Below are positions 1 through 10,347 of a stretch of DNA of 64,000 nt, in pieces. The stretch comes from Glebionis coronaria (taxonomy: Eukaryota > Streptophyta > Magnoliopsida > Asterales > Asteraceae): contig CM046876.1 of the NCBI GenBank assembly GCA_025667525.1, positions 532,382,038 through 532,446,037 of the forward strand, written 5' to 3'. How positions within the stretch are numbered: the stretch's first letter is position 1; the number at the start of each line of letters is the position of its first letter. The notes beneath the pieces are model-generated. The model searched no databases. It had not been told where the DNA came from and saw nothing but the letters and a program-made list of their open reading frames with translations. Both the position numbers and the translations under genes were made by a program.

Positions 1-292
1 TGATTCAAGGGTTTTTAAACGAATTTATATATGTCTTGGTCTACTGAATGTAGGCTTTAGAGCAACTAAAAGGGAAATTATGGGTTTGAATGGAGCATTT
101 AATAAAGGTCAATATATTGGTCAACTCTTAACGGCTATTGGTGTGGATGGCAATAATGGTGTGTACCCGGTAACTTATGCAATTGTTGAATTTGAGTGCA
201 AGAGTTCATGGTTATGGTTCCTTACCTGTTTAGGAGATGACCTTAATTTGCAATCTAATTAAAACTTCACATTCATCTCTCACAGATAAAAG

Positions 293-365
293 GTATACTC
301 CTTGACTAGTAATTAATTATGTATACTGTTAGTGTCACCCAACTGAAATATTTTTTTTGATTTAG
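293..365 (+). other. Intron in MULE transposase
   Basis: GT-AG interval with a T-rich 3' end. Removing it joins an AAG codon to GGG and restores the conserved transposase reading into the AEHRFC block. Inferred from frame continuity only. Confidence 0.6.
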
Positions 366-615
366 GGGACATTACCAGCCATTGTAGAACTATTTCTAAA
401 AGCTGAGCATAGATTCTGTGTTAGACACAATTATGAAAATATGAAAAAGGAACACAAAGACAAGAAATTGAAAGAGCTTATTTGGAAGTGTGCAAGGGCA
501 TCAACAATATCTCAGTTGGAAGCAACAATGGGGCAAGTAAAAGTAGTTGACCCTAAAGCTTGTGAGTTGTTAAAAAGGATTCCTCCAGCATCATGGTGCA
601 GGACACATTTCTCAA

Positions 616-753
616 GTATGTTTGTTTGGTTGGTTGCATATGCAATTTTAATTTTATTACTTGGCTGTTCATACGAGGTATGTTTGTTTGGTTGGTTGCA
701 TAAGCAATTTACAATGTTATTACTTGACTGCTTATAATATATGTGACAGTCAG
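616..753 (+). other. Intron in MULE transposase
   Basis: GTATGT donor after the HFS codons and a CAG acceptor. The join reads on in frame into RPKCD. The intron contains two near-copies of a TATGTTTGTTTGGTTGGTTG stretch. Confidence 0.6.
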
Positions 754-1187
754 GGAGACCTAAGTGTGATATCTTGCTGAACAACATATGTGAAGCTTTT
801 AACAGTAAGTTGGTGGATGACCGATGTAGAAACTTGAAGGGGGTTGAATAGTTTCTATTGATTATGGTCCTAATTAAAATTCTGTTAATTAGGTTTGTCC
901 TAAAATTACCTTTTACTTGAAAACTACTTTCATAGTTGTTAGGTTCAATTCTAGTGCATTAACAATATCTAGTGACAATGAAATGCAAAGTAAGAATGAA
1001 AGCATAAGTAAAGAGTAAGGAAAGAAGCAACCTAAAGCACGACACCAAGATTTATAGTGGTTCGGCAACAAAGTTCTATCCTTGTTCCTACTCCAGTTCT
1101 CGAGTACACCTTACTCGAGATTTCCACTATATCCACAAGCTCCCTTCTTGGCGCAGAAACCCTTACAACATCGCTTACATTATTTTC

Positions 1188-1385
1188 CGACACTAAGCTA
1201 AATTTCGAGACCTAATCTTAGCTAGGACCAATCTACACACGTCGCCTACATCACCATTTTCGACACAAGGCTAGATGTCGAGTTCTAACTAAAAGCTAGA
1301 ACCAATCTTCGTCGCCCATCTTCTTTTCCGACACAAGGCTAGATGTCCCGTTCTAATCCAAAGGTAGAACCAATCTTCATAACTC
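1188..1385. repeat. About 64-bp tandem repeat in A LTR
   Basis: Three degenerate copies carrying GACACAAGGCTAGATGTCG-like text followed by a TAGAACCAATCTTCGTCGCC-like text. The same array occurs in the other LTR at about 50746-50945. Element E has only one comparable copy. Confidence 0.75.
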
Positions 1386-1488
1386 TTCACTTTGATGTTT
1401 AGTGAGAACTCACAAGACACATACATACATCACTTTATAGTTTAGTGAGAACTAACACACAAGACTTATTACAACTCAATAAGACATA

Positions 1489-1745
1489 TCCAAGTATACA
1501 CATGTAACTTGGATCCACCCCAGACAAATCCAAGTATACACATATACAATAGATTTACACAAGACTAATCCAAGTATCCACAAATACATTGGATTAATAC
1601 AACATTAATCCAAGTATACACAAATACATTGGATCTACATAAGACTAAGCCAAGTATCCACAAATACGTTGGATTAACACAAACACTAATCCAAGTATAC
1701 AAAAATACATTGGATCTACACAAGACTAAAAAATACATTGGATCT
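1489..1745. repeat. 40-bp tandem array in A LTR
   Basis: About six and a half units that start TCCAAGTATACACAAATACA and contain TTGGAT, so each unit holds the inverted pair ATCCAA/TTGGAT. The matching array in the right LTR is at 51050-51289. Element E lacks it, which accounts for part of the LTR length difference. Confidence 0.8.
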
Positions 1746-1964
1746 ATGGAAGGGTGATCTTCATCAAGGCTTCATCTTTAATCACATAACAAATGTGTGA
1801 GTGATCTTCTCTTTGGAGAAGTAAAGAAGAGGATTAAGAGAATAATAATAAGTAAACAAACTTAACACATTAAGTCATCATTTAATAATGATTAGGATAT
1901 AGAAAAGAGAAAAGAGGCAAAAAGAATGTCCAAAAAGGTTCCTGGAAAATGGAGATTTGATCCA

Positions 1965-2068
1965 CTATTTATAGGATACAAAAACCAACGGCTCTTTGCC
2001 TACGGTTCCTTAATTGTCACGCGGTTCCTTATCCATAAAGAACCGCATGCCTAGTTGGGGAACCACCC
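1965..2068 (-). promoter_or_regulatory. LTR promoter: palindrome plus TATA box (A, left LTR)
   Basis: Read on the minus strand, a GGTTCC-type inverted repeat (2000-2068, arms GCGGTTCCTTAT and ATAAAGAACCGC) precedes CCTATAAATAG (1965-1975) by about 25 bp. The same pairing is present in element E's LTRs. In A's right LTR, its functional 5' LTR, the TATA has decayed to CTACAAAT near 51539-51546. Confidence 0.65.
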
Positions 2069-2463
2069 AGAGTAGATTACGCTCCTTTTTGTCTTTTAGT
2101 GGGGAAATGTATCCGAGGTAATATTTACCTTCAAAGGATATTCCTATTGCATTTGGAATATGACATATTCAAATTTTCATTTTCCATTTTACTAAAATAT
2201 TTTCTTAAAAATAAAGTTTATTAAAATCTTTTGTCACATTTGTCAAAATGTGATTTTTGAGGTTAATCACTTTCTATGATCACTGAACATGATTAAGAAA
2301 TGTTTGTGTAAGACTTAAAATGATTATTACCTTGATGATAGTCTATGTTGAATAATTCGTCTTACGATTGTCTTTGACGACAAAATGTCTTTATACTATG
2401 TCGTGATCAAAACTAAGAAATAGTTAACACTAATAATGTTTTTACGCATTGCTTGCATTAACA

Positions 2464-2480
2464 ATCTCCCCCTTTTTTAT
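2464..2480 (-). other. Element A polypurine tract
   Basis: ATCTCCCCCTTTTTTATT on the plus strand directly abuts the LTR; its complement is the purine-rich primer for plus-strand DNA. Further C-rich copies occur near 2556 and 22586-22612. Several PPT-like copies are a known Sirevirus habit. Confidence 0.8.
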
Positions 2481-4033
2481 TACGACCAACTATAAACTCA
2501 TTTATGTAAAATACAAAAGTTTTCGAATTATTAACGAGCTTATCGCTATCATTTATCCCCCTTTGTCGAAGAAAAAAGTTTAGCGCATGTAAAACCCGCA
2601 TGCTTTTACCATGAATAGTACCCTTATGATCGTACGTACACGATTAGAGGTTTCCTTTTATAGCATGTTTACGTTTCACGAACAAGAATTACAAGTATTA
2701 CGTACGTGTTATAACACGATAAGTATTTACTACGTATTAATACACGATAATTATTTCAATAATAATTATAATCACGAACACACGAACATGAAATCATGAA
2801 CGTAAATTAATCACGAGCTTAGTATTATGTATGTACGTATATTTATTAAGATCACGAATAAATATATAATAAGACACGAACTACAACTAATTAAAACACG
2901 TAAAACACGAACACGAGAACACACTTATTATTTAGACACGAAAAATGTTCGGGTTACCCCCATGTGGGCCCCTACCCGCGGCTACAACAAGAGAAAAGGG
3001 CCTAGCCCATTATTTTTTTACTAAACAAGAATTAAGGAGAAAGTTATTTTCATAATAACTAAATATTGAAAACAAGAAACCCTATAATCTTTTTCTTCTT
3101 TCTCCTTGTTCTTGGCCGCCGGGTATACACACACCAAAGGGGTGTTTGGTTGATTTTTGGTGTTCGATTTATTGCAAGGATCGTGGTGTGTTCATCCTTC
3201 TTTGATTCACGTGATCGGTATAACCCTAAACCTTTTTTATTTTTATGGTTTTGATTTATAAATCACATGAAATCATGAATGTTTTTAATAACAAATTAAA
3301 AACAAGTAAACACATGTTATTTAATCATGGGGTAAAATTAAATAATGGTTAGGGGATGTTTGTTTTGTGGCCGACGCATAACCCGAGCCCCAAAGGGGTC
3401 TCGGTTTGATTTTCTCGCACCAACCGAGACCTCATGGTCTCGGTGTGGTGGTGGTGTGTCACGGCAGCAAGAAAAAAAGGAGACCCCGACCTCGGTCGGG
3501 GCACGATTGTGCTCGGGTAGGCCACGACAGCAAGGGGAACACCGGCTACCCGGTGGGAACCCTTGGCTAGCCGGCGGCTAGTTTGACCAAGGGTGCAATT
3601 GGGTCCGGTTCACGGGTTAAAACACGGGTCCGGTTCACGCATGTTAGATTAAAACACGGTTCGGTTCATGAGTTATTTTTTACAAGGTTAAATATTTTTA
3701 CAAGTTATATTTTTTTTACAAGACTGAAATTAAATTAATTAAAAACATGAACATGATTAATTTAATTTACATGACTTAGGTTATTAATTTTATTATTAAT
3801 ACATGAATTTTAAGCTAAGTATTTTTCCATTTAATTAGACTATATATTTAATTAATTATTAAACCATGACTTATAATTAATTAATTTATATGACTTAGGT
3901 TATATTATTAATAGATAATAATACATGTTTTAACCTAAGTATTTATTTTTACCTTTATTTAATTAAATCATGTTATATTTAATTAAATACTTTAACCTAT
4001 AGTTTAATTAATTCACATGAAATAATTAATAAA

Positions 4034-5798
4034 AGGGAAAGACTGAATTTATGTAACGTATTTGTTCAAATTAACTAATGTACGCAAGATACTTTTTTTA
4101 TTCTAGACATACGCAACATACTTTCAAATACTTACTAATCTACGTAATATTGACCAAAATATGACTTGTTTAACCGGTTACCACTTAGAAAAGTTACAGT
4201 TTGGTCCTTTGGTCTGTGTGGACTTCCACCGTTAGTCCTTTGACATTCTTTTCATTAGAAAACTTAGTAATGATACCTTGACTTAAATACACGCATTTTT
4301 ATACACGTTTTTATACACACTTTTTATACATGTTATTATATACACGTTTTTATTCGCGAGAATTATGAACTTTGACAGACGATTTCAGCGTCAAAACTTA
4401 TCATGTAAACTTCGAAAATCTCACGTTAAGTCAATGTATACGTTCTCTACAATTTTCATGTTTTATGTTTATCATGAAAAAGACATTTTGTTGGTCGAAA
4501 CCCCGATTTAAAACTAGGACATCAATACTAGTATTTTCAGTAATCAAGTAAATCCGAATTTTGACGGTCTCGGTTAGTGCTAAATACTTACTTTTAAGTA
4601 TCTAAACTTATCAATGACTAAATATAGACATTCTATACGTAAAATATTACAAAACAAAGTGTAAAACTTATAAAAATAATAGTATGATAAAAATGGAAAA
4701 TTTAATAATTACAGCAGATCGATTCCATTACGTATCTGAAAAAGGCTGTGAAAAAAAATTGCTCAAAAAACTTCTCGTTTAAAATTAAACTCAAACACAA
4801 AACAAGCGTCTAAAAATGTGTATCGTAGTGTGTGTATACAAACGTGTATAAAAGTTGTATAAAGCCGTGTGTATAAAACTGTGTGTATTAAAAAGCGTAA
4901 AAAATTATTTATATAATTGCGTAAAAACGTGTGTATATAAATGTTTTTTACGCTTTTTTGTACACACGGTTTTATACACACGGCTTTATACACTTGTTTT
5001 TATATACGCGTGTATACACACACTTCGATACACATTTTTAGACGCATGTTATGTGTTTGAGTTTAATTCTTAACAGGTAGTTTTTCGAGACTGTTACTTT
5101 TTTCAGATACGTAATGAAATCGATATGCGCTTATTAATTTTCCATTTTTATCATACTACTATCTTTATAAGTTTTAAACTTTATTTAGTAATATTATATA
5201 TATAATGTCTATATTTAGTCAGTGATAGGTTTAGAGACTTAAAAGTATGTTATTAGCACGAAATGAGACCGTCGAAATCCGGATTTACTAAATTACCGAA
5301 AATACTAGTATTGTTGTCACAGTTTAAATCGGGTTTTTGACCATCTAAATGTGTTTTTCATGAAAAACATAAAACAGGAAAGTTGTAGAGAACGTATACG
5401 TTGACTTAACGTGAGATTTTCGGAGTCTACGAGATCAGTTTAGACACTAAAATCGTCTGTCAAAGTTCAGAATTTCTCGCGTATAAAAACGTGTATATAA
5501 TAACACGTATAAAAAGTGTGTATAAAATCGTGTATAAAAATTCGTGTATTTAAGTCAAGGTATCATTACTAAGTTTTCTAATGAAAAGAATGTCAAAAGA
5601 CTAACGGTTGAAGTCCACGCAGACCAAAGGACCAAACTGTAACTTTTCTAAGTGGTAACCGGTCAAACAAGTCATATTTTGGTCAATATTACGTAGATTA
5701 GTAAGTATTTGAAAGTATGTTGCGTAGGTCTGGAATAAAAAAAGTATCTTGCGTACATTAGTTAATTTCAACAAATACGTTACATAAATTCAGGCTTT
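4034..5798. mobile_element. 1.77-kb foldback (long inverted-repeat) insertion
   Basis: Absent from the sister LTR, where AATTAATAAA runs straight into CTATACTATT (around 21000). The left end reads GAAAGACTGAATTTATG; the complement of the right end reads GAAAGCCTGAATTTATG, and the match continues for nearly 900 bp on each side to a centre near 4916. The two arms therefore make almost the whole insert. No clear target duplication was found. No protein is supported; overlapping ORFs on the two strands near the centre are mirror images. It could be a foldback element or a long-TIR MITE. Confidence 0.88.
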
Positions 5799-5887
5799 CT
5801 ATACTATTAATTACATGACATAGAATATTAATCAGTAAACACTTAAGCTTATATAATTAGCTTAATAATCCAGCTTATATCTAATTA

Positions 5888-6118
5888 TGGAAACTTTCTA
5901 TTTTTAGAAACTTATTTAATTAAGACAGCTAATCTATTTATGGAAACTTTCTATTTTTAGAAACTTATCTATTTTAAGCAGTAAATCTATTTTTGGAAAC
6001 TTTCTATTTTTGGGAACATTCTATTTTTGGAAACTTTCTATTTTTGGAAACTTTCTATTTTTGGTAACTTTCTATTTTTGGAAACTTTCTATTTTAGGAA
6101 ACCTTCTATTTCTAGAAA
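5888..6118. repeat. 17-bp tandem array in B left LTR
   Basis: About nine degenerate copies of GGAAACTTTCTATTTTT, some separated by AT-rich spacers. Also present in the right LTR at 21090-21322. Confidence 0.85.
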
Positions 6119-7346
6119 GTTACTTATTATTACACAACAAGTATAATAATACATGAAATACAAGAAATACTTAAACAGAATAGACATAATACATGATAAA
6201 CACAGTATAAAGCTTAAATCAGTAAGACATGACATGAACATATAATAGAAGCTAAGACATGATATAAAACCAGTTACGTACTCAGTAATCAGATACTTAT
6301 ACACGTATGTATTTATGTAGCATTAGTGATACCGAAGTAGGACTCTCTTCTGTTCGTCTTCTTCGTTCATTGGGCATAAGGTACGGATTCTCCGTCCTTT
6401 CGGTATGGACATTCTTCCTTATTAGGATTTCCCGTATGCAGCTAACTGTTTTCCTCAGTATATGTTTTATATGTTTTTGAATTGCTTATGTTTAATTAGA
6501 ATACCTAAAGCCATATACATGCATGACCAGTTTCACCTAGTTATGGAGGTACCATAACCATAACACTGGAGGCACCAGTGTTATGACTTCACCACGGCGG
6601 AGTGATAGCTCGTGGCGTCCCTTTCAGCTTTTGGCCATATTATTATTATCAGGTGGGGCGTATGGTGCATCCTATTTTACATGTTTTCAGCAGATTATTC
6701 AGTGTGAATGTGGTGTGTGCCTTGCATCCTTCACAAGGAGCTGATCCCTCCTACCCAAAACCAGTATATTAAATTAGAGGCAGCCCCTCTAATTTGCATG
6801 ACGAGGTCACCCCTCCAAGTATTCATGCACATTGATATTTCATGACCTATATTGGCTAATGGTTAACATGTTAAACAGTTTTCATAAGATAAACATAAGG
6901 CTTTTCAAACTATAAAACCAGTTTTATGAACATGTTCCAGGTTTTCCAGGACTTATATATTTCCGCTGCTATTAAGTCTTTATTATGTTTCAGCCATTCA
7001 TACTATGGCTATATCTGTGCACTGAGCGTTTGCTCAGCTGTTACTTTCCTTTCCATGTCCCAAAACGGCAGGTACCCAAGGACAGACTCGAGCATTTGGA
7101 GGACGTGCATAGGATGGAAGCTGCCATAGACTTCTTCTCCTTTTGCCTTCATATACTTATGCTTATTTAGCCTCTCATTTATTTCATTTAATTTATTTAT
7201 GTTTTGGGCTTATGTTTGGGAACCGATGTTTGATTCCGGTTTTCCCTATGGTAATGTATCTTTTAGTACATATTACCTTGCATGCTTTGATGACACGCCA
7301 TAATCACACGTGACATTCCATTTATCAAAATGGGGTGTTACAATTA

Positions 7347-7359
7347 TGGTATCAGAGCC
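7347..7359 (+). other. Element B primer-binding site
   Basis: TGGTATCAGAGCC, complementary to the 3' end of initiator methionine tRNA, four bases after the LTR end. Confidence 0.9.
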
Positions 7360-7626
7360 AAGGCTTCGACCTGTAGGCTCTTAAACTTGACCTGTGACTA
7401 GTGGTTAGTCACCAGGAGCTTCAACGCTTGTTATTCCACGTATTGATGTGTTCAGCGCATTGTTGTTTTAACCATGATGTTTTCAGCACCTTGATGTTTT
7501 AACCTTGATGTTTTCATCGATATTGTTTTACTAATATGGATGGACAACCGTCATTCATATTTAGTTATGTGTCATTGTTCATGAATGATGTTCCTCGTGA
7601 ACTGTGGCTATGTCGACTGAACCCCA
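7360..7626 (+). other. Element B leader, non-coding remnant
   Basis: Untranslated leader with repeated TGATGTTTT/TTTTAACC text. No gag start is visible before element E interrupts it at the CCCCA target site (7622-7626). Confidence 0.6.
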
Positions 7627-8848
7627 TATAGAAGCTAGAAGGGGGGGGGGGGTTGAATAGTTTCTTATATTTACTTGTTAAAATGTGGTTTTCAAAATCC
7701 TTTTTCAAAAACTTAGGCTTGAGGAAATATGTGAAATCTTCTTATGCACAATATGAACAATGATAGTGTAACTAAACTAATACTAACAAAAATATATGCA
7801 CAAAGAATAAAGAATGTTAAGAGTTAAGGGTAAAGAAAGATCAAACCGAACACCAAGGATTTATAGTGGTTCGGCAACGAAGCTCACTCCTCGTTCCTAT
7901 TCCACTCCTTGAGTACTCCTTACTCGAGAGTTCACTACACAACAAGCTCCTTATGCTGGAGAAAACCGTACACGTCGCTTAACCAATTTCCGACTCTAAG
8001 CTAAAAGTCGAGCCCTAATCGTAGCTAGGACCAATCTACACAACTATACTTAGTACATACACAACTTCCAAATAGACACAACTACTTGGATCTTCATAAC
8101 TATGACACAACTACAAATGTATAAAATTAGATCTTCAATGGATCTTTGGTGGTGGACTCAACACTTCACAAGGATATTGTTCTTCTCTTTGCACTTGGAG
8201 AGGAAGGGATGGAAGAACAAGATTCACTTCTTAAACAAGTAGTAATCAAACAAATGATCAAAGATTTGAATGATTAAAGAAGAGTGTTTGAATCTGGAAA
8301 TAGATGTGCAAAAGAGGTGAATTGAAAAGGTGAGAATGGTCCATTATTTATAGGACAAAGGGCCAACGGCTATATCTGCCTGCGGTTCCTTATCTTAGCC
8401 CGCGGTACCTTATCGATAAGGAACCGCCTAGGATCTAAGGAACCGCTGGACTAGACTCCGCTCCCTTTTTGTCCTTTAGTGGTGGAGGTCATATCTGGTT
8501 TAAAAAATATCCTGATAGAATATTCCTAACCAAATAAGAATATGCCATTTTCAAAATTTCAAATAATTAATTTAATAAAACTTTTTCTTAAAAAGAAAGT
8601 TTAATAAAAACTTGTCACACTTAATAGAAAGTGAGTTTTAAGAAAAGATTAAATCACTTGATCACTTGATTAAGGTTAGTACTTGTTTATCCATACCTTA
8701 AGTGAAAATGGATAAAATGAAAAATACTTGAACTCAAGAATTCGTTTTTCGTTGTTTTCGTAAATGCTTGTTTTTACATATTGTCGTAATCAAAACTAAG
8801 CGAGACCGAAAAATGCAAGTAACTTTTTTAGGCATTATTGCATTAACA
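7627..8848 (-). repeat. Element E LTR (left copy, 3' LTR)
   Basis: 1222 bp, ending CATTAACA. Contains the TATA box complement (8344-8355) and the GCGGTTCCTTATC palindrome (8381-8448). Confidence 0.93.
8344..8448 (-). promoter_or_regulatory. LTR promoter: 13-bp inverted repeat plus TATA (E, left LTR)
   Basis: GCGGTTCCTTATC at 8382-8394 and its exact complement at 8415-8427, with a further half-copy near 8440. On the minus strand CCTATAAATAAT follows about 27 bp downstream. In the right LTR the corresponding site is 15201-15306. Sireviruses of other plants are known to carry palindromes close to the LTR TATA box; this one resembles that layout with a different core. Confidence 0.7.
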
Positions 8849-9020
8849 ATCTCCCCGTTTTTGATTCCGACAATACATAAACTCAATCACACAAAAAACA
8901 AGATTTTCGAAGACGAGTTTATTCATTTCTCTCCCTTTGTCGAAGCAAAAAGGTTGCACAAGTCGGTGTTGAAGAGACGGACTTTGCAAAGACTCCCCCT
9001 TGATGCTTACTCCCCCTAGC
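8849..9020 (-). other. Element E polypurine tracts
   Basis: Three C-rich stretches on the plus strand: ATCTCCCCGTTTTT directly at the LTR, ACTCCCCCTT near 8991 and ACTCCCCCTAGC near 9010. Multiple PPT copies before the 3' LTR are a Sirevirus hallmark. Confidence 0.7.
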
Positions 9021-9285
9021 TTGGGGCACCGAGGAATCGAGATATGGTGACAAGCTACATAGAAGGGTTAGTTGAACAAAAGAAACAACCAACAAGATAT
9101 AGCAATAGGTCACAAAATAAAAGAGAAGAAAACAAAAAGACAAAGATCCAAGATAGGCTTCTTAAAAAACATCATACAAAGATGTATGGAAAAAGAAACA
9201 AGCCAAAAGCATAAATCTAATCCTAGTTATTCTAGAATTCTAAGATTTGCTTGAATTTGGTGTCTTGTGGATAAGCAACCAATGC

Positions 9286-9666
9286 TTATATGAAAGACAA
9301 GGTAATGGCGGAGGGTAGTGGTGGTGGCTTGTTGGAGATCTCATAATCATAGTGAAGAGGAGGCTTGATTAAGAGACTCTTGATGTAGCTCAACTCCTCA
9401 TAAATGTGTGCCATAGCAAGATGTTGATATTGACAACAATGACAATATGTTTCATGGTGCATGACATTATCATGAGAAGGAGGAAGAACACTAAAGGGTG
9501 GTGGTGGAAGAATAGATGTTCCACAATCAACATTCTTGGTAGGAGAGATGTGATTAAGAGTGTTCTTGGGTGAGTTTGGATTGTAATGGTTTTTGGGTGA
9601 GTTGGGATTGAAAGGAATTGGAGAAAATGGAGGAGATTCAAGGCTTTCATTGGGAGAGTAAGACAT
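9286..9666 (-). CDS. Small Pro-rich Cys-motif ORF of element E
   Basis: 126 aa, unrecognised function. The N-terminal half is proline/asparagine-rich with two NPNSPKN repeats (residues 21-26 and 30-35 region). The C-terminal half has CHCC (75-78), then His82 and His87, and an AHIYEELSYIKSLL helix-like run before a second proline cluster. It lies after RNase H and before the 3' LTR, on the same strand as gag-pol. ATG at 9666 is preceded by a TATTTAAA box about 33-45 bp upstream and by a palindrome further up, suggesting its own promoter. A related ORF occurs in element A (44828-45135 plus 23181-23405). The Cys/His set might bind a metal, but that is a guess. Confidence 0.6.
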   Translation of the reverse strand: MSYSPNESLESPPFSPIPFNPNSPKNHYNPNSPKNTLNHISPTKNVDCGTSILPPPPFSVLPPSHDNVMHHETYCHCCQYQHLAMAHIYEELSYIKSLLIKPPLHYDYEISNKPPPLPSAITLSFI

Positions 9667-9698
9667 TTTGAGGTGTGAAGTATGGCAAAATGCTTATG

Positions 9699-9892
9699 GT
9701 TTAAATAGGGAAGGCTTAGGGTATTTTTGGGGTGGTCAAAGGGTTTGAAACAAAGTTTCTCAAAAATGTTGGAGCAAATCTCGAGTTTCAGACAAAAACC
9801 AGAAAAAGGAAGGCACTGTAGGCGGTTTCTTATTAAGGCTGGCGGTACCTTATCAATAAGGCACCGCGGTTCACATATGGAACCGCCTACAG
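9699..9892 (-). promoter_or_regulatory. Candidate internal promoter of element E
   Basis: On the minus strand: outer arms (9816-9828 and 9879-9892) sharing an exact 12-bp inverted repeat CTGTAGGCGGTT/AACCGCCTACAG around an inner hairpin (9841-9867), then about 110 bp, then CCTATTTAAACC (9699-9710), then the ATG at 9666. The inner core GGTACCTTATC...ATAAGGCACC is close to the LTR palindrome. Promoter function is inferred. Confidence 0.5.
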
Positions 9893-10347
9893 AGGCTGTG
9901 TTTGGTGTTTGGAGGAAGATTTTTCAGCAAAACTTATTTTTCTAGTCTAACTTATCATAGGGATATGCTTAAAAGCAAAGATATACAAAGAAAACATATG
10001 CAAACTTACCAAATAGAGATTTGACCAAAATACATGGATTAAAAAATCGATGTAGGAGGTGTGTAAGACAAGACCTTAAGTCATGACACAATGATCCTCC
10101 ATGATTCTATCTTGTTCTTGCTATGTTTGAGAGAATCATACATATGAATTATGTAAGCTCTAGATTAATAGCGAGAATCTATGAAAAAACGTTTTTAGAT
10201 TGAATTAACAATGTCAAACGTATTTCTCAACCATTTTCGAAAGAGACTTTGAGAATTTTGAAAAGGAGAAGAGAGGGTTTTTCAAAAAGAGTTTGGAAGA
10301 CTCAATGACTCAAAGTGGTAAAAGAAAACACACAAAAAGAAAAGAAA

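Larger units (their letters stand above)
1..824 (+). pseudogene. MULE (MuDR-type) transposase, 5' part, interrupted
   Basis: Transposase of a Mutator-like element; such enzymes bind the element's terminal repeats in the nucleus and cut and paste it. Visible: the DDE-domain block around GLNGAFNKGQYIGQLL (80-262), then AEHRFCVRHNYENMK and the WKCARA block (366-615), then RPKCDILLNNICEAFNSKL (754-819). Two introns fit GT-AG rules and keep the frame: 293-365 and 616-753. Exon 1 has two in-frame stops (TAA at 260-262 and just before the first intron), so this is a decayed copy. The N-terminus lies left of the window. At 820-824 the gene is cut by retroelement A and continues in the same codon frame at 52044. 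The family call is by motif recognition and is firm; the exact introns are inferred. Confidence 0.85.
825..2463 (-). repeat. Element A LTR (left copy, 3' LTR)
   Basis: 1639 bp, TG...CA, matching 50385-52038 throughout with scattered differences and small indels. It contains a three-copy repeat of about 64 bp, a 40-bp array, a TATA box (complement of 1965-1975) and a palindrome just upstream of it (2000-2068). As the element lies on the minus strand, this copy is the downstream LTR. Confidence 0.92.
2588..7342 (+). repeat. Element B left LTR (with foldback insertion)
   Basis: 4755 bp, against 2993 bp for the right copy. The excess is one insert at 4034-5798; otherwise the two are closely similar. 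It contains GC-rich palindromic text near 3380-3580 (GGTCTCGGTT/AACCGAGACC) and a 17-bp array at 5888-6118. Short ORFs here are not conserved coding sequence. Confidence 0.92.

Noticed and set aside
2611..3024. Short ORFs at the start of B's left LTR, also at 19577-19765
   Set aside because: Duplicated LTR sequence with no family features.
3345..3581. Cys-rich ORF in B's LTR, repeated at 20312-20548
   Set aside because: Both copies lie in LTR sequence; the region is GC-rich and palindromic, and similarity between copies is explained by LTR duplication.
4763..5073. Two overlapping ORFs on opposite strands with similar proteins
   Set aside because: They are mirror images made by the arms of the foldback palindrome, not genes.
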